Origin: JAJCYL01 sp963664285
Lineage (GTDB): Bacteria; Bacteroidota; Bacteroidia; Cytophagales; Cyclobacteriaceae
Length of the DNA stretch: 64,000 nt
Assembly: GCA_963664285.2 (NCBI GenBank)
Contig: CAXXNX010000060.1
Span: 1-64,000, forward strand
Reading direction: 5' to 3'
The first letter of the stretch is position 1, and the number at the start of each line of letters is the position of its first letter. Shown here one piece after another: positions 40,308 to 50,895 of the stretch. Position numbers and translations under genes: made by a program. Below the pieces are notes generated by a model, which saw only the letters and a program-made list of their open reading frames with translations, was not told where the DNA came from and made no database searches.

Positions 40308-41813
40308 ATGTTTCCCTGGCAAACTATAATAGAAATTGACCGCAGTTGCAGTGTTCCTGTCTACATGCAGGTATCTAACACGATAGCTATTGAGATCCAA
40401 TCAGGGCGTTTACCGGCCAAAACGAGGTTACCAAGCACCCGGGTAATGGCAGACATGCTTCGTCTTCACAGAAAAACTGTAACTGCCGCTTATGATGAGC
40501 TGTACAGCCAGGGTTGGGTTGATATCAAACCCAATAGAGGAACTTATGTTACAGACCTGAACCGTATATTTGAGTCGCAACGTATCGACAGTTTACTAAC
40601 TAAACCCCACGAAACAGCCAATTTCGATTTCAATCATTTTGAGAAACTCGGCGATGCATTCTATCAAAAGCAAAAAATCCTTGAAATCAATGATGGGTTA
40701 CCAGACGAACGACTTGCTCCCATAGATGAATTGGCAGCAACTTACCGAAGCATCATAAAAACCAGGGTTTATCGATCCCTATTAGGCATATCTGATGTGC
40801 AGGGTGACCTGAAATTAAGGGAAGTATTGGCCCGCTATCTTGGTGAGACCAGGGGATTGAATTGTGATCCCGACAATATACTCATCACCAGGGGCGGTCA
40901 GATGTCTATGTTTCTTATCGCCAATGTACTGCTACAACAAGGGGATAACCTGGTGGTCAGCGAGCGCAATTTCTACCTTGCTAACCAGGCATTTAAATAT
41001 AATGGCGCCAATCTAATTGAAGTGCCTAGTGATGACGAGGGCATTATGGTAAATGAGGTAGAAAAAATCTGTCAAAAAAGACCCATCAGAGGAATTTTTA
41101 TCACACCACATCATCATCACCCAACCACTGTTACATCTTCATTGGAAAGAAGGATGCACTTACTGGAACTGGCCAGAAAATATCATTTTTCCATTATTGA
41201 AGATGATTATGACTACGACTTTCATTACGAGAGCGGGCCCATTTTACCTCTGGCCAGTTCTGACAACGCCGGTAACGTTCTCTATTTTGGTTCCTTTTCA
41301 AAGATTCTATCCTCATTAATCAGGATTGGATACCTCATAGCCCCTAAGGAAGTAATCATAGAGCTAAAGAAGGTGAAGCGGCTTTTCGATTACCCTGGAG
41401 ACACGGTCATGGAGAGAACTTTAGCCGAGTTGATTCGTGATGGGGTAATCCAGCGTTATTTAAAAAAAGCCCTGAAGGCCTACAAACTGAGGCGGGATCT
41501 CTTCTGTGAAATCCTTGACAGGGATTTTAAAGATGTTTTGAAATATCACAAACCCTCGGGTGGGATGGCAATTTGGGCAGAAATATTACCGCCACATAAG
41601 CTCAGTGAACTTTCAGATGCGGCGTTAAAAAAGCGATTGTATATAGCTAAAGGTGATAATTATTGCTTGCCCGGGCAGGAACCGAACCATCTGAGACTAG
41701 GTTTTGCAGGTTTGAACGAAAATGAGATAATAACGGCCCTGAAATTGCTAAAGGAGGCTTCCGGTACATTATCATCTAAAAAACATGCAATATTGTCCGA
41801 GTTTTCCGTTTGA
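40308..41813 (+). CDS. MocR/PdxR-type regulator (GntR HTH plus aminotransferase domain)
   Basis: 501 residues. An N-terminal winged-helix GntR domain (GRLPAKTRLPSTRVMADML, HRKTVTAAYDELYSQGWV, about residues 10-80) is joined to a class I aminotransferase-like domain with ITRGGQMSMFLIANV, EDDYDYDFHYE, and the PLP lysine in FGSFSKILSSLIRIGY. MocR proteins use PLP-bound ligands to control amino-acid or vitamin B6 genes. No pdx gene is adjacent, so the regulon is unknown. Confidence 0.92.
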   Translation: MFPWQTIIEIDRSCSVPVYMQVSNTIAIEIQSGRLPAKTRLPSTRVMADMLRLHRKTVTAAYDELYSQGWVDIKPNRGTYVTDLNRIFESQRIDSLLTKPHETANFDFNHFEKLGDAFYQKQKILEINDGLPDERLAPIDELAATYRSIIKTRVYRSLLGISDVQGDLKLREVLARYLGETRGLNCDPDNILITRGGQMSMFLIANVLLQQGDNLVVSERNFYLANQAFKYNGANLIEVPSDDEGIMVNEVEKICQKRPIRGIFITPHHHHPTTVTSSLERRMHLLELARKYHFSIIEDDYDYDFHYESGPILPLASSDNAGNVLYFGSFSKILSSLIRIGYLIAPKEVIIELKKVKRLFDYPGDTVMERTLAELIRDGVIQRYLKKALKAYKLRRDLFCEILDRDFKDVLKYHKPSGGMAIWAEILPPHKLSELSDAALKKRLYIAKGDNYCLPGQEPNHLRLGFAGLNENEIITALKLLKEASGTLSSKKHAILSEFSV

Positions 41814-41885
41814 GTGATAAAATTCAGGTAGGGTATCTATACCGATATCAGTTGTATAGGCAATTACATTAAACACTCAAATAAA

Positions 41886-42785
41886 TTGAAAATGGAAGGA
41901 AGATCTATGACAGCAATGATCATAGAAGGATTAGAGAAAGAGGGATTTCAATGCACTGCAAGGGATAAACAGGTTTACCAACAAATTTTAGATAGTTCTG
42001 AAAATTGGCTGGTACCTACAAATAGATCTGAGTCTGAAATTTGGACTTCCCTTGAAGAGACGCTAGCAAAACCCAAGGCCAGAACAATAATTTTAAAACC
42101 TTGGCTAAAATGGGCCGCATCTGTAGCAATTATTGCCGCCATTGCAGCGTCATTAATACTTATTATGCCAGATACGCAATCGTTTAAGGCATATGAAATT
42201 CAGGAGATTAGCTTACCCGATGGCAGTATTGTATCTCTTAATGCCGGTAGTAGCCTGGCTTACAGTGAGAACTTTTTTGGAGCGAGAATACTCACACTTG
42301 ATGGCAAAGCATTTTTTGACGTTGTAAAAGGAGATGAATTTCTGATAAATACTGCTAATGGAACGATTGCAGTTCTTGGCACCAGCTTTAATGTCAATAC
42401 ATTTAATAATGAACTGATCGTTGAATGTTTTACCGGTAAAGTTAAAGTTGATGTGCCCGACAAAAGTTTGTTCTTGACGCCCGGTTTGTCTGTAAAAGCT
42501 TCTAATGGTCATCTGGGAGAGGTCTCGGAATTTGATGTTACAAAATCAAAAAGTTGGATCGACGGAGAGTTTTACTTTCAAAACACTTCTCTCGCCGAGG
42601 TTTTTGTAGAAGTAGAAAGGCAATTTGGGGTTGAAATAAAACTTGAGATTGACATTAAAAATCGAACCTACACCGGTTTATTTAATAATACTGACAATGT
42701 TGTAGAGGTGTTAAAAACAATCTGTCTGCCCATGAGCCTTGTCTTCGACAAAGCCCAAAACAACACTTACGTTGTAACAGATTAG
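41886..42785 (+). CDS. FecR-family anti-sigma regulator with DUF4974
   Basis: 299 residues. A cytoplasmic N-terminal part of about 75 residues precedes one membrane helix (WAASVAIIAAIAASLILIM). A FecR periplasmic domain follows (EISLPDGSIVSLNAGSSLAY, ILTLDGKAFFDVV, VLGTSFNV), and a C-terminal DUF4974 domain (FQNTSLAEVFVEVERQFGVE). Such proteins transmit a TonB-receptor signal to an ECF sigma factor. Neither partner is adjacent here: the regulator MocR is upstream, a terminator downstream. The only ECF gene in the window is the truncated one at 61716. Confidence 0.88.
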   Translation: MKMEGRSMTAMIIEGLEKEGFQCTARDKQVYQQILDSSENWLVPTNRSESEIWTSLEETLAKPKARTIILKPWLKWAASVAIIAAIAASLILIMPDTQSFKAYEIQEISLPDGSIVSLNAGSSLAYSENFFGARILTLDGKAFFDVVKGDEFLINTANGTIAVLGTSFNVNTFNNELIVECFTGKVKVDVPDKSLFLTPGLSVKASNGHLGEVSEFDVTKSKSWIDGEFYFQNTSLAEVFVEVERQFGVEIKLEIDIKNRTYTGLFNNTDNVVEVLKTICLPMSLVFDKAQNNTYVVTD

Positions 42786-42810
42786 TTGAATAAAGTTTAA
42801 AGTTCCTTAA

Positions 42811-42835
42811 AAGGCGGCTTTTGGCCGCCTTTTTT
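42811..42835 (+). terminator. Rho-independent terminator after fecR-like gene
   Basis: AAGGCGGC/GCCGCCTT-type stem (aaggcggcttttggccgcct) followed by a T-run, 25 bases after the stop codon. Confidence 0.9.
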
Positions 42836-42893
42836 GTGTTAGATAGGCATCAAATACCTGATTGGCATATTCTCTTTTTGTATATTGTAGCTC

Positions 42894-43895
42894 ATGCAGG
42901 ATATCATTCATGGCATTAAGCAGCTAACTGATAAGGGATCTCATTTTGTAACCGCAACTGTAATAAAAACATGGGGTTCAGGTCCAAGAAAAGTTGGTGC
43001 AGGAATGATCATTGGTCCTGAAGGTAGTATCCTGGGCTCCGTCAGTGGTGGCTGTGTGGAAGGAGACGTAATAAAAGAAGCCAATCAGGTATGGCTCAAT
43101 GAAGGAAGTCAATTGCTTCACTACGGCATAACTGATGATGAGGCCTGGGAAGTTGGTCTCAGTTGTGGTGGAAAGATAGATATTCTTATAGAGAAAGTTG
43201 ATCCGTCAAAATCAACGGCCTGGAAGCAATTGACTGAACTGGTTACTACCAACTCCGGCTGCGTCTTAACCTCTCCCCTGTCCGGAAGCCATAAGCAGTT
43301 GATAATTCAGTTAACCGATGATAATAATGACGCGGTAGTCAATTCCGCTTTGGAGGCTTACCGTAAACGAAAAAGTGGGATTTACGACATAGAAGGCGAG
43401 GAATACCTTCACAATGTATTTCCAATAAAATCCCAACTGATAATTGTGGGCGCTGCACACATTTCTTCACAGCTTGTAGAATTGGCCTCAATGCATGACT
43501 TTGAGACCATCGTAGTAGATCCCAGAGGTTTGTTCACTGACAAAACCAGTTTCAATGTAAAACCGGATCAGAGTCATAAGATGTGGCCGGCAGAAATACT
43601 AGAAACCATGAAGTTGAATTCCGATGTTTTTGCCGTACTGCTTACCCATGATCCCAAAATAGATGATCAGGCGCTGCATATCTTTCTACGATCGGGCGTA
43701 TCATATATAGGAGCCCTAGGAAGCAGCCGTACGCATGAGAAGCGTAAAACCCGATTAGTGGATGCTGGATTCTCCGAAGATGAAATCTCCAGAATCGATG
43801 CACCTATTGGAGTGGATATTAGGGCTAAGGATCCAAAGGAAATTGCTCTAAGCATTGTTGCGGAACTGATAAAAACAAGAAACAAATTTTTATAG
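42894..43895 (+). CDS. XdhC/CoxI-family protein
   Basis: 333 residues. The N-terminal XdhC-CoxI domain contains WGSGPRKVGAGMII, SVSGGCVEGDVI and GLSCGGKIDI. The C-terminal Rossmann domain has LIIVGAAHISSQLVELA, VVDPRGLF, LLTHDPKIDDQAL and YIGALGSSRTHEKRK. XdhC-type proteins insert or sulfurate the molybdenum cofactor of xanthine dehydrogenase-like enzymes. No molybdenum hydroxylase gene is in the window. The next gene starts right at its stop (tagATG). Confidence 0.9.
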   Translation: MQDIIHGIKQLTDKGSHFVTATVIKTWGSGPRKVGAGMIIGPEGSILGSVSGGCVEGDVIKEANQVWLNEGSQLLHYGITDDEAWEVGLSCGGKIDILIEKVDPSKSTAWKQLTELVTTNSGCVLTSPLSGSHKQLIIQLTDDNNDAVVNSALEAYRKRKSGIYDIEGEEYLHNVFPIKSQLIIVGAAHISSQLVELASMHDFETIVVDPRGLFTDKTSFNVKPDQSHKMWPAEILETMKLNSDVFAVLLTHDPKIDDQALHIFLRSGVSYIGALGSSRTHEKRKTRLVDAGFSEDEISRIDAPIGVDIRAKDPKEIALSIVAELIKTRNKFL

Positions 43896-44897
43896 ATGAA
43901 AAATCCATTTAAGAATATCCTTCTACTCATTGCTATAACTGTCAGTATCGAGAATAGCAATGCTCAAAACTATGCCCTTACTAATGCGAACGTCCTGGAT
44001 ATCGAGTCTGGTAAGATTAATGCGAACCAAACTGTACTTACCTCCGGGGGGAAAATCGAAAAGATTGATTCTGGTGTTAAAATTCCATCGGATTATGAAC
44101 GGATTGATATTGGTGGAAGATACGTACTGCCTGGTCTTATTGACGCTCACACCCATATAAGTTCTATTGATGCAGCATTAAGGGCCTTAAACTCTGGTGT
44201 GACTACTGCCAGGAGTGCTAGCACACCGGCGTATCAGGATGTGGTACTTTCGAGAGATGGTAAGAAAAGGTCAATTAGCTGGTCCTGAAATATTGGCCGC
44301 CGGAGTCTTTGTTACACCAGATCTTGGTGAGTCTATTCTTGCTGATAGTCGTTTGGGAGAATTAATTGAAGGCGTTGAGTCTGAAGAAGTGCTGAGAAAA
44401 ATAGTAAATATTAATGCTGATCGCGGGGCAAATGTGATAAAAACCAGGGGTACGGAAAGGGCCGGTCTACCCGACACTGATCCCAGGAAACAGACCTACA
44501 CGGAGAAGCAGCTTTCAATAATCGTAGATGAAGCCACTAAACGAGGTATTCCTGTGATGGCTCATGCTCATGGTGACGAAGGAGCCTATGCTGCGGTTAA
44601 AGCTGGAGTTGTTAGCATTGAACATGGTACTTACCTCTCCATGAGAACACTGCAATTGATGAAAGAGAAAGGCACTTATTTGGTACCGACCTATACGACG
44701 GTAGTAGATCTAGCCGAGCCCGGCGGAGATTATGACAATCCCATATTGACATTCCGCGGAAAGCACATGCTACCAGCCCTTGAACAGGCTGTCCAAAACG
44801 CTAGGAAGATCGGTGTCAAAATCGTAACCGGTGCTGATACCCGTTATGGCCCGGAAAGTATTACCAGGATATCAACCGAAATCGAGAACTTAGTTAA
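43896..44897 (+). pseudogene. Exported amidohydrolase, frameshifted and cut by IS copy G
   Basis: Signal peptide (NILLLIAITVSIENSNAQ), then the amidohydrolase composite-domain start and the metal motif LPGLIDAHTHIS (about residue 85). One extra T near 44253 shifts the frame; repaired, DVVLREMVRKGQLAGPEI follows. Further metal/catalytic motifs are IPVMAHAHGDEGA, VSIEHGTY and VTGADTRYG. The gene stops at the IS junction after STEIENLVN, losing about 80 residues. It is adjacent to xdhC in one operon. A purine- or hydantoin-type substrate is possible but unproven. Confidence 0.85.
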
Positions 44898-47893
44898 CCC
44901 GAAAAATTCATAGTAGACAATAAAAAACAGGCATAAATTGCTTATATTGAGATAGTTAGACAACAAAATAAGCAATTAATTTATGCCTGAATATAAGGAA
45001 AAAGATACCGTATTTTATCGAGGAAAACAAGCTTTTAAATTTGATTTTTCAGCATCAGCGATTAGCTCAGACGGAGCGATATTGTTAAGTGAAAAAGTAG
45101 AGAGAAAGACTGGTCTATTAAAAAGCTTCGCCGCACTGATTCCTGACTATCGAAACCCCTTTTTTATCGAATACACTTATGAAGAAATGCTTCACCAACG
45201 GGTGTTTTTAATGATGCAGGGCTATCAGGATTGCAATGACGAACAAAAACTCCGAGAGGATCCGGTGATCCGTAAAGTACTAGATAGCGGATTATGTTCC
45301 CAGCCTACTTTAAGCATTATTCATAGGCCACAATTTTGGGATTAATAATGGGTTGCTAACTATTTTTGATTGGAGTGTATGTATTAAAAATCAAAGACAT
45401 TAGAGCAGAATTTTTCAATTTTCAGTCAAATCTATTGTGTTCTTATGGAAGAACATTTTTTTGATTAATGTTTAACTGATCGGTCAGTTCACCGTAAGCA
45501 AATCGCCCAGCAGGTATTGATATCTAAAGGCTCTTGAGAATTGTATTGTCAATGATCTTTTCCTTTCTTTCAGGCACGCCCCAACCTTCATCAGGTAAAA
45601 ATTGTCCACTTGCCATCGTTTAGCAAAGTGGTGTTTTGTTTTGGCAATTAATAATTTAATCTGCCGGAACATTTATAACAGAGGGTAGATGAAAACGCAT
45701 GAAATTGGCCCAGTAGCGATGACAGGAAAGCCGGTCGGAATAAGTCATGTTTTTGAGTTCCTTTATTGATTTTCACTGGCATCACCTCGCTTGACATAAA
45801 AATCAAAGTAAATCAGCGGTCATCGCTTCAAAGTTGCTCACAAAGTAACGGACATTCATTCCTCGGTAGACTCCACTTTGGCGTACAGCTTTTCAGAACG
45901 ATCCCAGCTTTTGCCTTAAGTGAAAACGGGCCAACAAACTCTTGATGTTTGATGATTTTTGAAGCATATTCCTTTTTTACTTCAATGATAGTCTGTTTGG
46001 TAAAAGCTAATACCTAAACAAAATTGAAGGTCAAACTGCTTAGCTATCCGATAAAAAGACTGAAAAGACTATCCGCTCGAATAAGAATCTTTACTGAGGG
46101 CAGTTTTTTTCGATAAGGCCACAAACCATTTGTTGGAGTGACAATTGCCCGGACGTATACGTAAAATGACCTGACTTAAAGAACAACTATGGATAGTCTG
46201 ATAATGCCATTTCTGAGTTGTTGGGATCCATGAGTAGGGTCATCGGTACCATCTACATCAATGATGATTTGACCAGTCTTCTCTTTCAACTCCTCTACAT
46301 AACGGTCTTTGACTCATCTGGTAGATCAGACTCCGATAGGCCTTGTTTTCAAATCGACTTAAAGTAGGCTGGGAACATAATCCGCTATCTAGTACTTTAC
46401 GGATCACCGGATCCTCTCGGAGTTTTTGTTCGTCATTGCAATCCTGAATCATTAAAAAACCCGTTGGCGAAATTTCTTCATAAGTGTATTCCGAGTCAGG
46501 AGTGCGGCGAAGCTTTTTAATGATCGTACTGAGCTAATCGCTGATGTGAAAAATCTAAAAGCTTGTTTTCCTCGATAAAATACGGTATCTTTTTCCGGCA
46601 TAAATTAATTGCTTATTTTGTTGTCTAACTATCTCAATATAAGCAATTTAGCCTGTTTTTTATTGTCTACTATGAATTTTCGGGTTAAGTCGATTTGAAA
46701 ACAAGGCCGATCGGAGTCTGATCTACCAGATGAGTCAATGGTTTGTAGACCGTTATGTAGAGGAGTTGAAAGAGAAGACTGGTCAAATCATCATTGATGT
46801 AGATGGTACCGATGACCCTACTCATGGATCCCAACAACTCAGTTTGTATAATGGCTATTATGGACAGACTATGTACCATGAGTTGTTCTTTAAGGACGGG
46901 AACACCGGTCAGGTCATTTTACCAGTACTACGTCCGGGCAATTGTCACTCCAACAAATGGTTTGTGGCCTTATTGAAAAGGATTGTCATTAAAATCAGAA
47001 AAAAACTGCCCTCAGTAAAGATCCTTATTCGAGCGGATAGTGGCTTTTCAGGAGCATCTTTTTATCGGATAGCTAAGCAGTTTGACCTTCAATTTTGTTT
47101 AGGTATTAGTAGTAATGAAGTTTTAAAGACTTTTACCAAACAGACTATCATTGAAGTAAAAAAGGAATATGCTTCAAAAATCATCAAACATCAAGAGTTT
47201 GTTGGCCCGTTTACTTACCAGGCCAAAAGCTGGGATCGTTCTGAAAAGCTGTACGCCAAAGTGGAGTCTACCGGAAAAGGAATGAATGTCCGTTACTTTG
47301 TGAGCAACTTTGAAGCGATGACCGCTCAACAGATTTACTTTGATTTTTATGTCAAGCGAGGTGATGCCAGTGAAAATCGAATAAAGGAACTCAAAAACAT
47401 GACTTATTCCGACCGGCTTTCCTGTCATCGCTACTGGGCCAATTTCATGCGTTTAATCATCGCTACCCTCTGTTATGAAATGTTCCGGCAGATTAAATTA
47501 TTAATTGCCAAAACAAAACACCACTTTGCTAAACGATGGCAAGTGGACAATATCCGGCTTTACCTGATGAAGGTTGGGGCGTGCCTGAAAGAAAGGAAAA
47601 GATCATTGACAATACAATTCTCAAGAGCCTTTAGATATCAATACCTGCTGGGCGATTTGCTTACGGTGAACTGACCGATCAGTTAAACAGTTTGGTTTAA
47701 TCAAAAAAATGTTCTTCCATAAGAACACAATAGAGCTTTGACTGAAAATTGAAAAATTCTAACAAAAAAACGCTCTAATGTCCTTTGAAATCCAGAAACC
47801 TGGTTGATCTTCAAATTAATACATACACTCCAATCAAAAATAGTTAGCAACCCATTATTAATCCCAAAATTGGTGGCCTATGAATAATGCGGG
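44898..47893 (+). mobile_element. IS1380-family element, copy G, split by nested copy H
   Basis: Left part 44898-45313 and right part 46689-47893 add up to exactly 1,621 bp. TTAA precedes it (44894-44897), but ATAA follows at the right end, so the duplication is imperfect. The left flank is an amidohydrolase gene (plus), the right flank the 3' side of a DUF5916 gene (minus). The transposase (start 44983) is broken at residue 118 by H; its remainder is 46730-47674. Confidence 0.93.
45314..46684 (-). mobile_element. IS1380-family element, copy H, riddled with small deletions
   Basis: 1,371 bp against 1,620 expected, inserted at the internal TTAA of G (45310-45313 and 46685-46688). About 250 bases are missing in dozens of short gaps spread over its length, including the terminal CCC at 45314. 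The retained sequence is almost free of substitutions. No transposase frame survives; two fragments of about 60 codons are all that is open. Confidence 0.9.
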
Positions 47894-49050
47894 ATAAGGC
47901 TAGGTAGAAAAATATCATCGTCCCTTGCTGCCTGCATATTTAGCAATCCGACTCGTAATCGGTTATTGATTTTACCATTCAATCTAAAACCAGCAAAAAT
48001 CCTATTCTGAACATTTGCAGTATCTATGGCAACACCTATTCGTCGAGAGAAAAAAGGCCTGGCATCTTCAGTACCAAATGAGGCAAACAAGTCGGCATTT
48101 TCCAGGAAGAACTGCCGCCGCTCCGGAAAGAATATTTCAAAACGATCTACATTGGTTACTTGGCGGTCAACTTCTACCTGTGAGAAATCCGGATTAAAAG
48201 TAAGATCTAAGTTCATAGATGGAGTTAGGGCGATTTTGACATCCCCTCCTATCTCTCTTTCAAATTGAGTAGCATCATCTTCCTCAAAATCCTTACTTGC
48301 ACCACCTGCCAGGTACGGAATTACAGAAATATTAGAACCCGGTTTTGGTAGGGGTTTATCCCAAATAAGTTCACCGGTATAGGAAAGAGAATAGAGTCTA
48401 AAATTACGAGGAACCCTATTCCAGGCCGCCCGCTCATTAGTTTTACTTATCAACCCGGTAGGCGTTGAAATACCAGCGATCTGAACCTTCGGGAAATCGG
48501 ATAGTTTTAAACGGAATGGCTAGCTCCGCTGACCAGGAATTGTCATTCATGCTGGACTCACCAATCCATTTGTTATCCCAGTCTAAAGAGAGGTCTTCTG
48601 GTAAACTACCACCATTGGCTATCAATCCTTCACGCTGTACCCATATGGATTGATACCGAAAGTATAAGCATTTGTCTGGTCACGAAATGTATCGAATATA
48701 AGGTTAACACTTTCAATCCCAGGACCTCGAAAATCGCGGCGTTGTGATAACATCACAAAATCACTACCCGGATCTGTGTCGTTGCATTTTATTCCCACAT
48801 AGAGGTACACTTTATTGTAAGTAAGAAGTACCTCACACTGTGAAATAGAAAGTGAAGAGTCGTAAGGAAACGTTTGAATGAAATCCCTGGCCGGTTCTAC
48901 ATTAACCCAGGCTTCATCATCCAGAACACCATCAATATTAATAGTGGAATTAACTTCATTAATATGAACAGTCTTTTTTTTAATTTCTTGCGCATGGTTT
49001 ACATGAAACAGCAAGTTTAAAAGCAATATTTGTATACCAAGAAATTTCAC
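47894..49050 (-). pseudogene. DUF5916 outer-membrane-type protein with CBM9-like N-terminus, truncated and twice frameshifted
   Basis: Signal peptide (QILLLNLLFHVNHAQ), then a CBM9-like domain (INIDGVLDDEAWVNVEPARD, YLYVGIKCNDTDP, INLIFDTF-type strand). The DUF5916 barrel then begins: WNRVPRNFRLYSLSYTG, FNPDFSQVEVDRQVTNVDR and FFPERRQFFLENADLF. One G is lost near 48640 (GVQREGL in relatives), and a second shift lies near 48450. The frame ends at the IS edge as S-L-I-P-H-Y-S, losing more than half of a protein usually over 700 residues. Function unknown; probably an outer-membrane barrel. Confidence 0.82.
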
Positions 49051-49119
49051 CCCTCCCCTAATAATGACAAATTTATTTCAAAAAAACTGGGGATTAATTT
49101 CATTCAATGCTCACTATAC

Positions 49120-49137
49120 GATAAGAGGTATCTTATC
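49120..49137. promoter_or_regulatory. 7-bp inverted repeat between divergent genes
   Basis: GATAAGA (49120-49126), four-base loop, TCTTATC (49131-49137). It lies between the divergent DUF5916 gene and the amidohydrolase start. It could be an operator or a small hairpin; there is no T-run for a terminator on either strand. Confidence 0.3.
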
Positions 49138-49242
49138 CTTATAAATATTATATATAAGTCATAGTACTTGAACTTACAATATTATATTACTGTCAGAAAA
49201 CAAGGCTTGCTAAGTACTGAAAAAGAAACAACCTTTACGAAA

Positions 49243-50538
49243 ATGAAAAATCCAAAAATCACCACGTACTGCATTCTGTTAATAGCTATTTGTACGATTG
49301 CCTGTAGTAGATCTGTCAATGAGCATCAGGAGAGCACAGTTGTCTTCAAAGGAGGGCAAATCATTGATGGTAAAGGCAATGTCATAAATAATGGAGTGTT
49401 GGTCACCAAAAACGGTAAAATTGAATCGGTAACTGATTCCAATCAATACGAAATTTCCGAAAATGCTGAAGTGATTGACATAACAGGCAAAACAATCATG
49501 CCCGGTTTGATCAATTCTCATGGTCATATTGGCGATGTTAAGGGTCTGGAGTCAGGGAATTATTCCAGCGAAAATATTCTGGTTCAATTAAGGCTCAATG
49601 CGAGGTATGGAGTAACTACTATTCTCAGTCTCGGCGGTGATGGTAGTGAGGTGACAGATATAACTGCATCTCAGCAATCAGCCGGTCTTGACTATTCCCG
49701 GCTTTTCATCGCCGGTCAGGTTGTAACCGGAAGCACACCTGAAGAAGCGATTGCCATTGTTAATCAAAACGCTTCTCTACCAACTGATTTTATCAAGATC
49801 AGGGTGGACGATAACCTGGGGTCATCTGAAAAAATGTCTCCGGAAATATATCAGGCAGTTATAGATCGGGCACATGAACTCAATCTGCCTTTAGCCGCAC
49901 ATCTCTTCTATCTTAATGACGCAAAATCATTATTAGCATCCGGAGCAGATTTTATCGCTCATAGTATCAGGGATAGATCTGTTGACAACGAAGTAATTGC
50001 TCTGTTCAAAGAAAAGAATGTCTGTTACTGTCCCACCCTAACCAGAGAGATTTCTACTTTTATTTACGAATCGACTCCCGAATTTTTCAGTGACCCATTC
50101 TTTCTTAAGGAAGTGGACCCCAACATTATAAACACATTAAATGACCCTGAAAGGCAGCAAAAGATAAGAGAAAGTCGAAGCGCTCAGCTCTATAAACAAG
50201 CGCTTGATACTGCTCTTTTAAACTTAAAACTTCTGAGTGATTCAGGAGTAACAATTGCTTTCGGAACTGATTCAGGGCCTCCTGCTCGTTTTCAAGGCTA
50301 CTTTGAACACCTTGAACTTGAATTGATGGTTCAAGCAGGTCTTACACCCATGCAAGCCATTGTATCAGCAACCGGTCAGGCGGCAGAGTGCTTGAAGTTA
50401 AATGACATTGGAACATTGGAAAAAGGAAAATGGGCCGATTTTATCATTCTTACTAATAGTCCGCTTGAGAATATAATCAATACACGATCTATAGAATCGG
50501 TTTGGATATCTGGTAATAAAGTCCCGGAGAAATTATAA
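49243..50538 (+). CDS. Amidohydrolase-family lipoprotein
   Basis: 431 residues from ATG 49243, preferred over an open ATG at 49168 because the lipoprotein signal (YCILLIAICTIACSRS) then sits at the N-terminus. The amidohydrolase layout is present: VFKGGQIIDGKGN, TIMPGLINSHGHIGDV (metal motif HGH near residue 90), LPLAAHLFYLNDA, FIAHSIRDRS, and FGTDSGPPARFQGY (Asp) followed by LKLNDIGTLEKGKWADFIIL. Probably hydrolyses a cyclic amide or dipeptide-like substrate in the periplasm. It is intact and paralogous in type to the broken gene at 43896. Confidence 0.9.
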   Translation: MKNPKITTYCILLIAICTIACSRSVNEHQESTVVFKGGQIIDGKGNVINNGVLVTKNGKIESVTDSNQYEISENAEVIDITGKTIMPGLINSHGHIGDVKGLESGNYSSENILVQLRLNARYGVTTILSLGGDGSEVTDITASQQSAGLDYSRLFIAGQVVTGSTPEEAIAIVNQNASLPTDFIKIRVDDNLGSSEKMSPEIYQAVIDRAHELNLPLAAHLFYLNDAKSLLASGADFIAHSIRDRSVDNEVIALFKEKNVCYCPTLTREISTFIYESTPEFFSDPFFLKEVDPNIINTLNDPERQQKIRESRSAQLYKQALDTALLNLKLLSDSGVTIAFGTDSGPPARFQGYFEHLELELMVQAGLTPMQAIVSATGQAAECLKLNDIGTLEKGKWADFIILTNSPLENIINTRSIESVWISGNKVPEKL

Positions 50539-50637
50539 ACATTCACCTACCAGCTATCGGGATACCATTTTTGGCGACAATTCACCTTGTCGGTCGTTGA
50601 ATGAAATTGTTCTGATTAATAGGTACCTACTTACCGT

Positions 50638-50895
50638 CTACAAAAGTTCCATCTTCTTTAGATGATCAACCCAGGGCTTATATCCATTTCTATTCAGATG
50701 CAGACCATCATCGGTCGGCTCTTCTCTAAGTCGCTGACGTGAGTCAAGAAAGAGTGGGAAGAAATTGATGAAACGTACCCCGCTGTCCGATGCTATTATG
50801 AATAAAAGCTGGTTAGTCATTAGAACGTGATATTGTTTATCGTAGCGCTGTGGAAATCCTGGATACTCCGGGTTAACAGGGAGACTAATAATCAA
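50638..50895 (-). pseudogene. GDSL/SGNH-hydrolase C-terminal remnant
   Basis: 85 codons. The only clear motif is the catalytic Asp-His block DDGLHLNRNGYKPW near the C-terminus, after FINFFPLFLDSR. The Ser (GDS) and Gly/Asn blocks of an SGNH esterase are missing. The start overlaps the E1 dehydrogenase stop by 11 bases. Probably a deletion remnant. Confidence 0.65.

Noticed and set aside
42894..44897. Complete xanthine/purine degradation cluster
   Set aside because: Only an XdhC-type accessory gene and a broken amidohydrolase are present; no molybdenum hydroxylase, urate or allantoin genes are visible.
50860..50890. TTAACCCGG in the GDSL remnant resembles the IS1380 end with its target
   Set aside because: Only about 8 bases match and the sequence then diverges at once, so it is not enough for an IS footprint.
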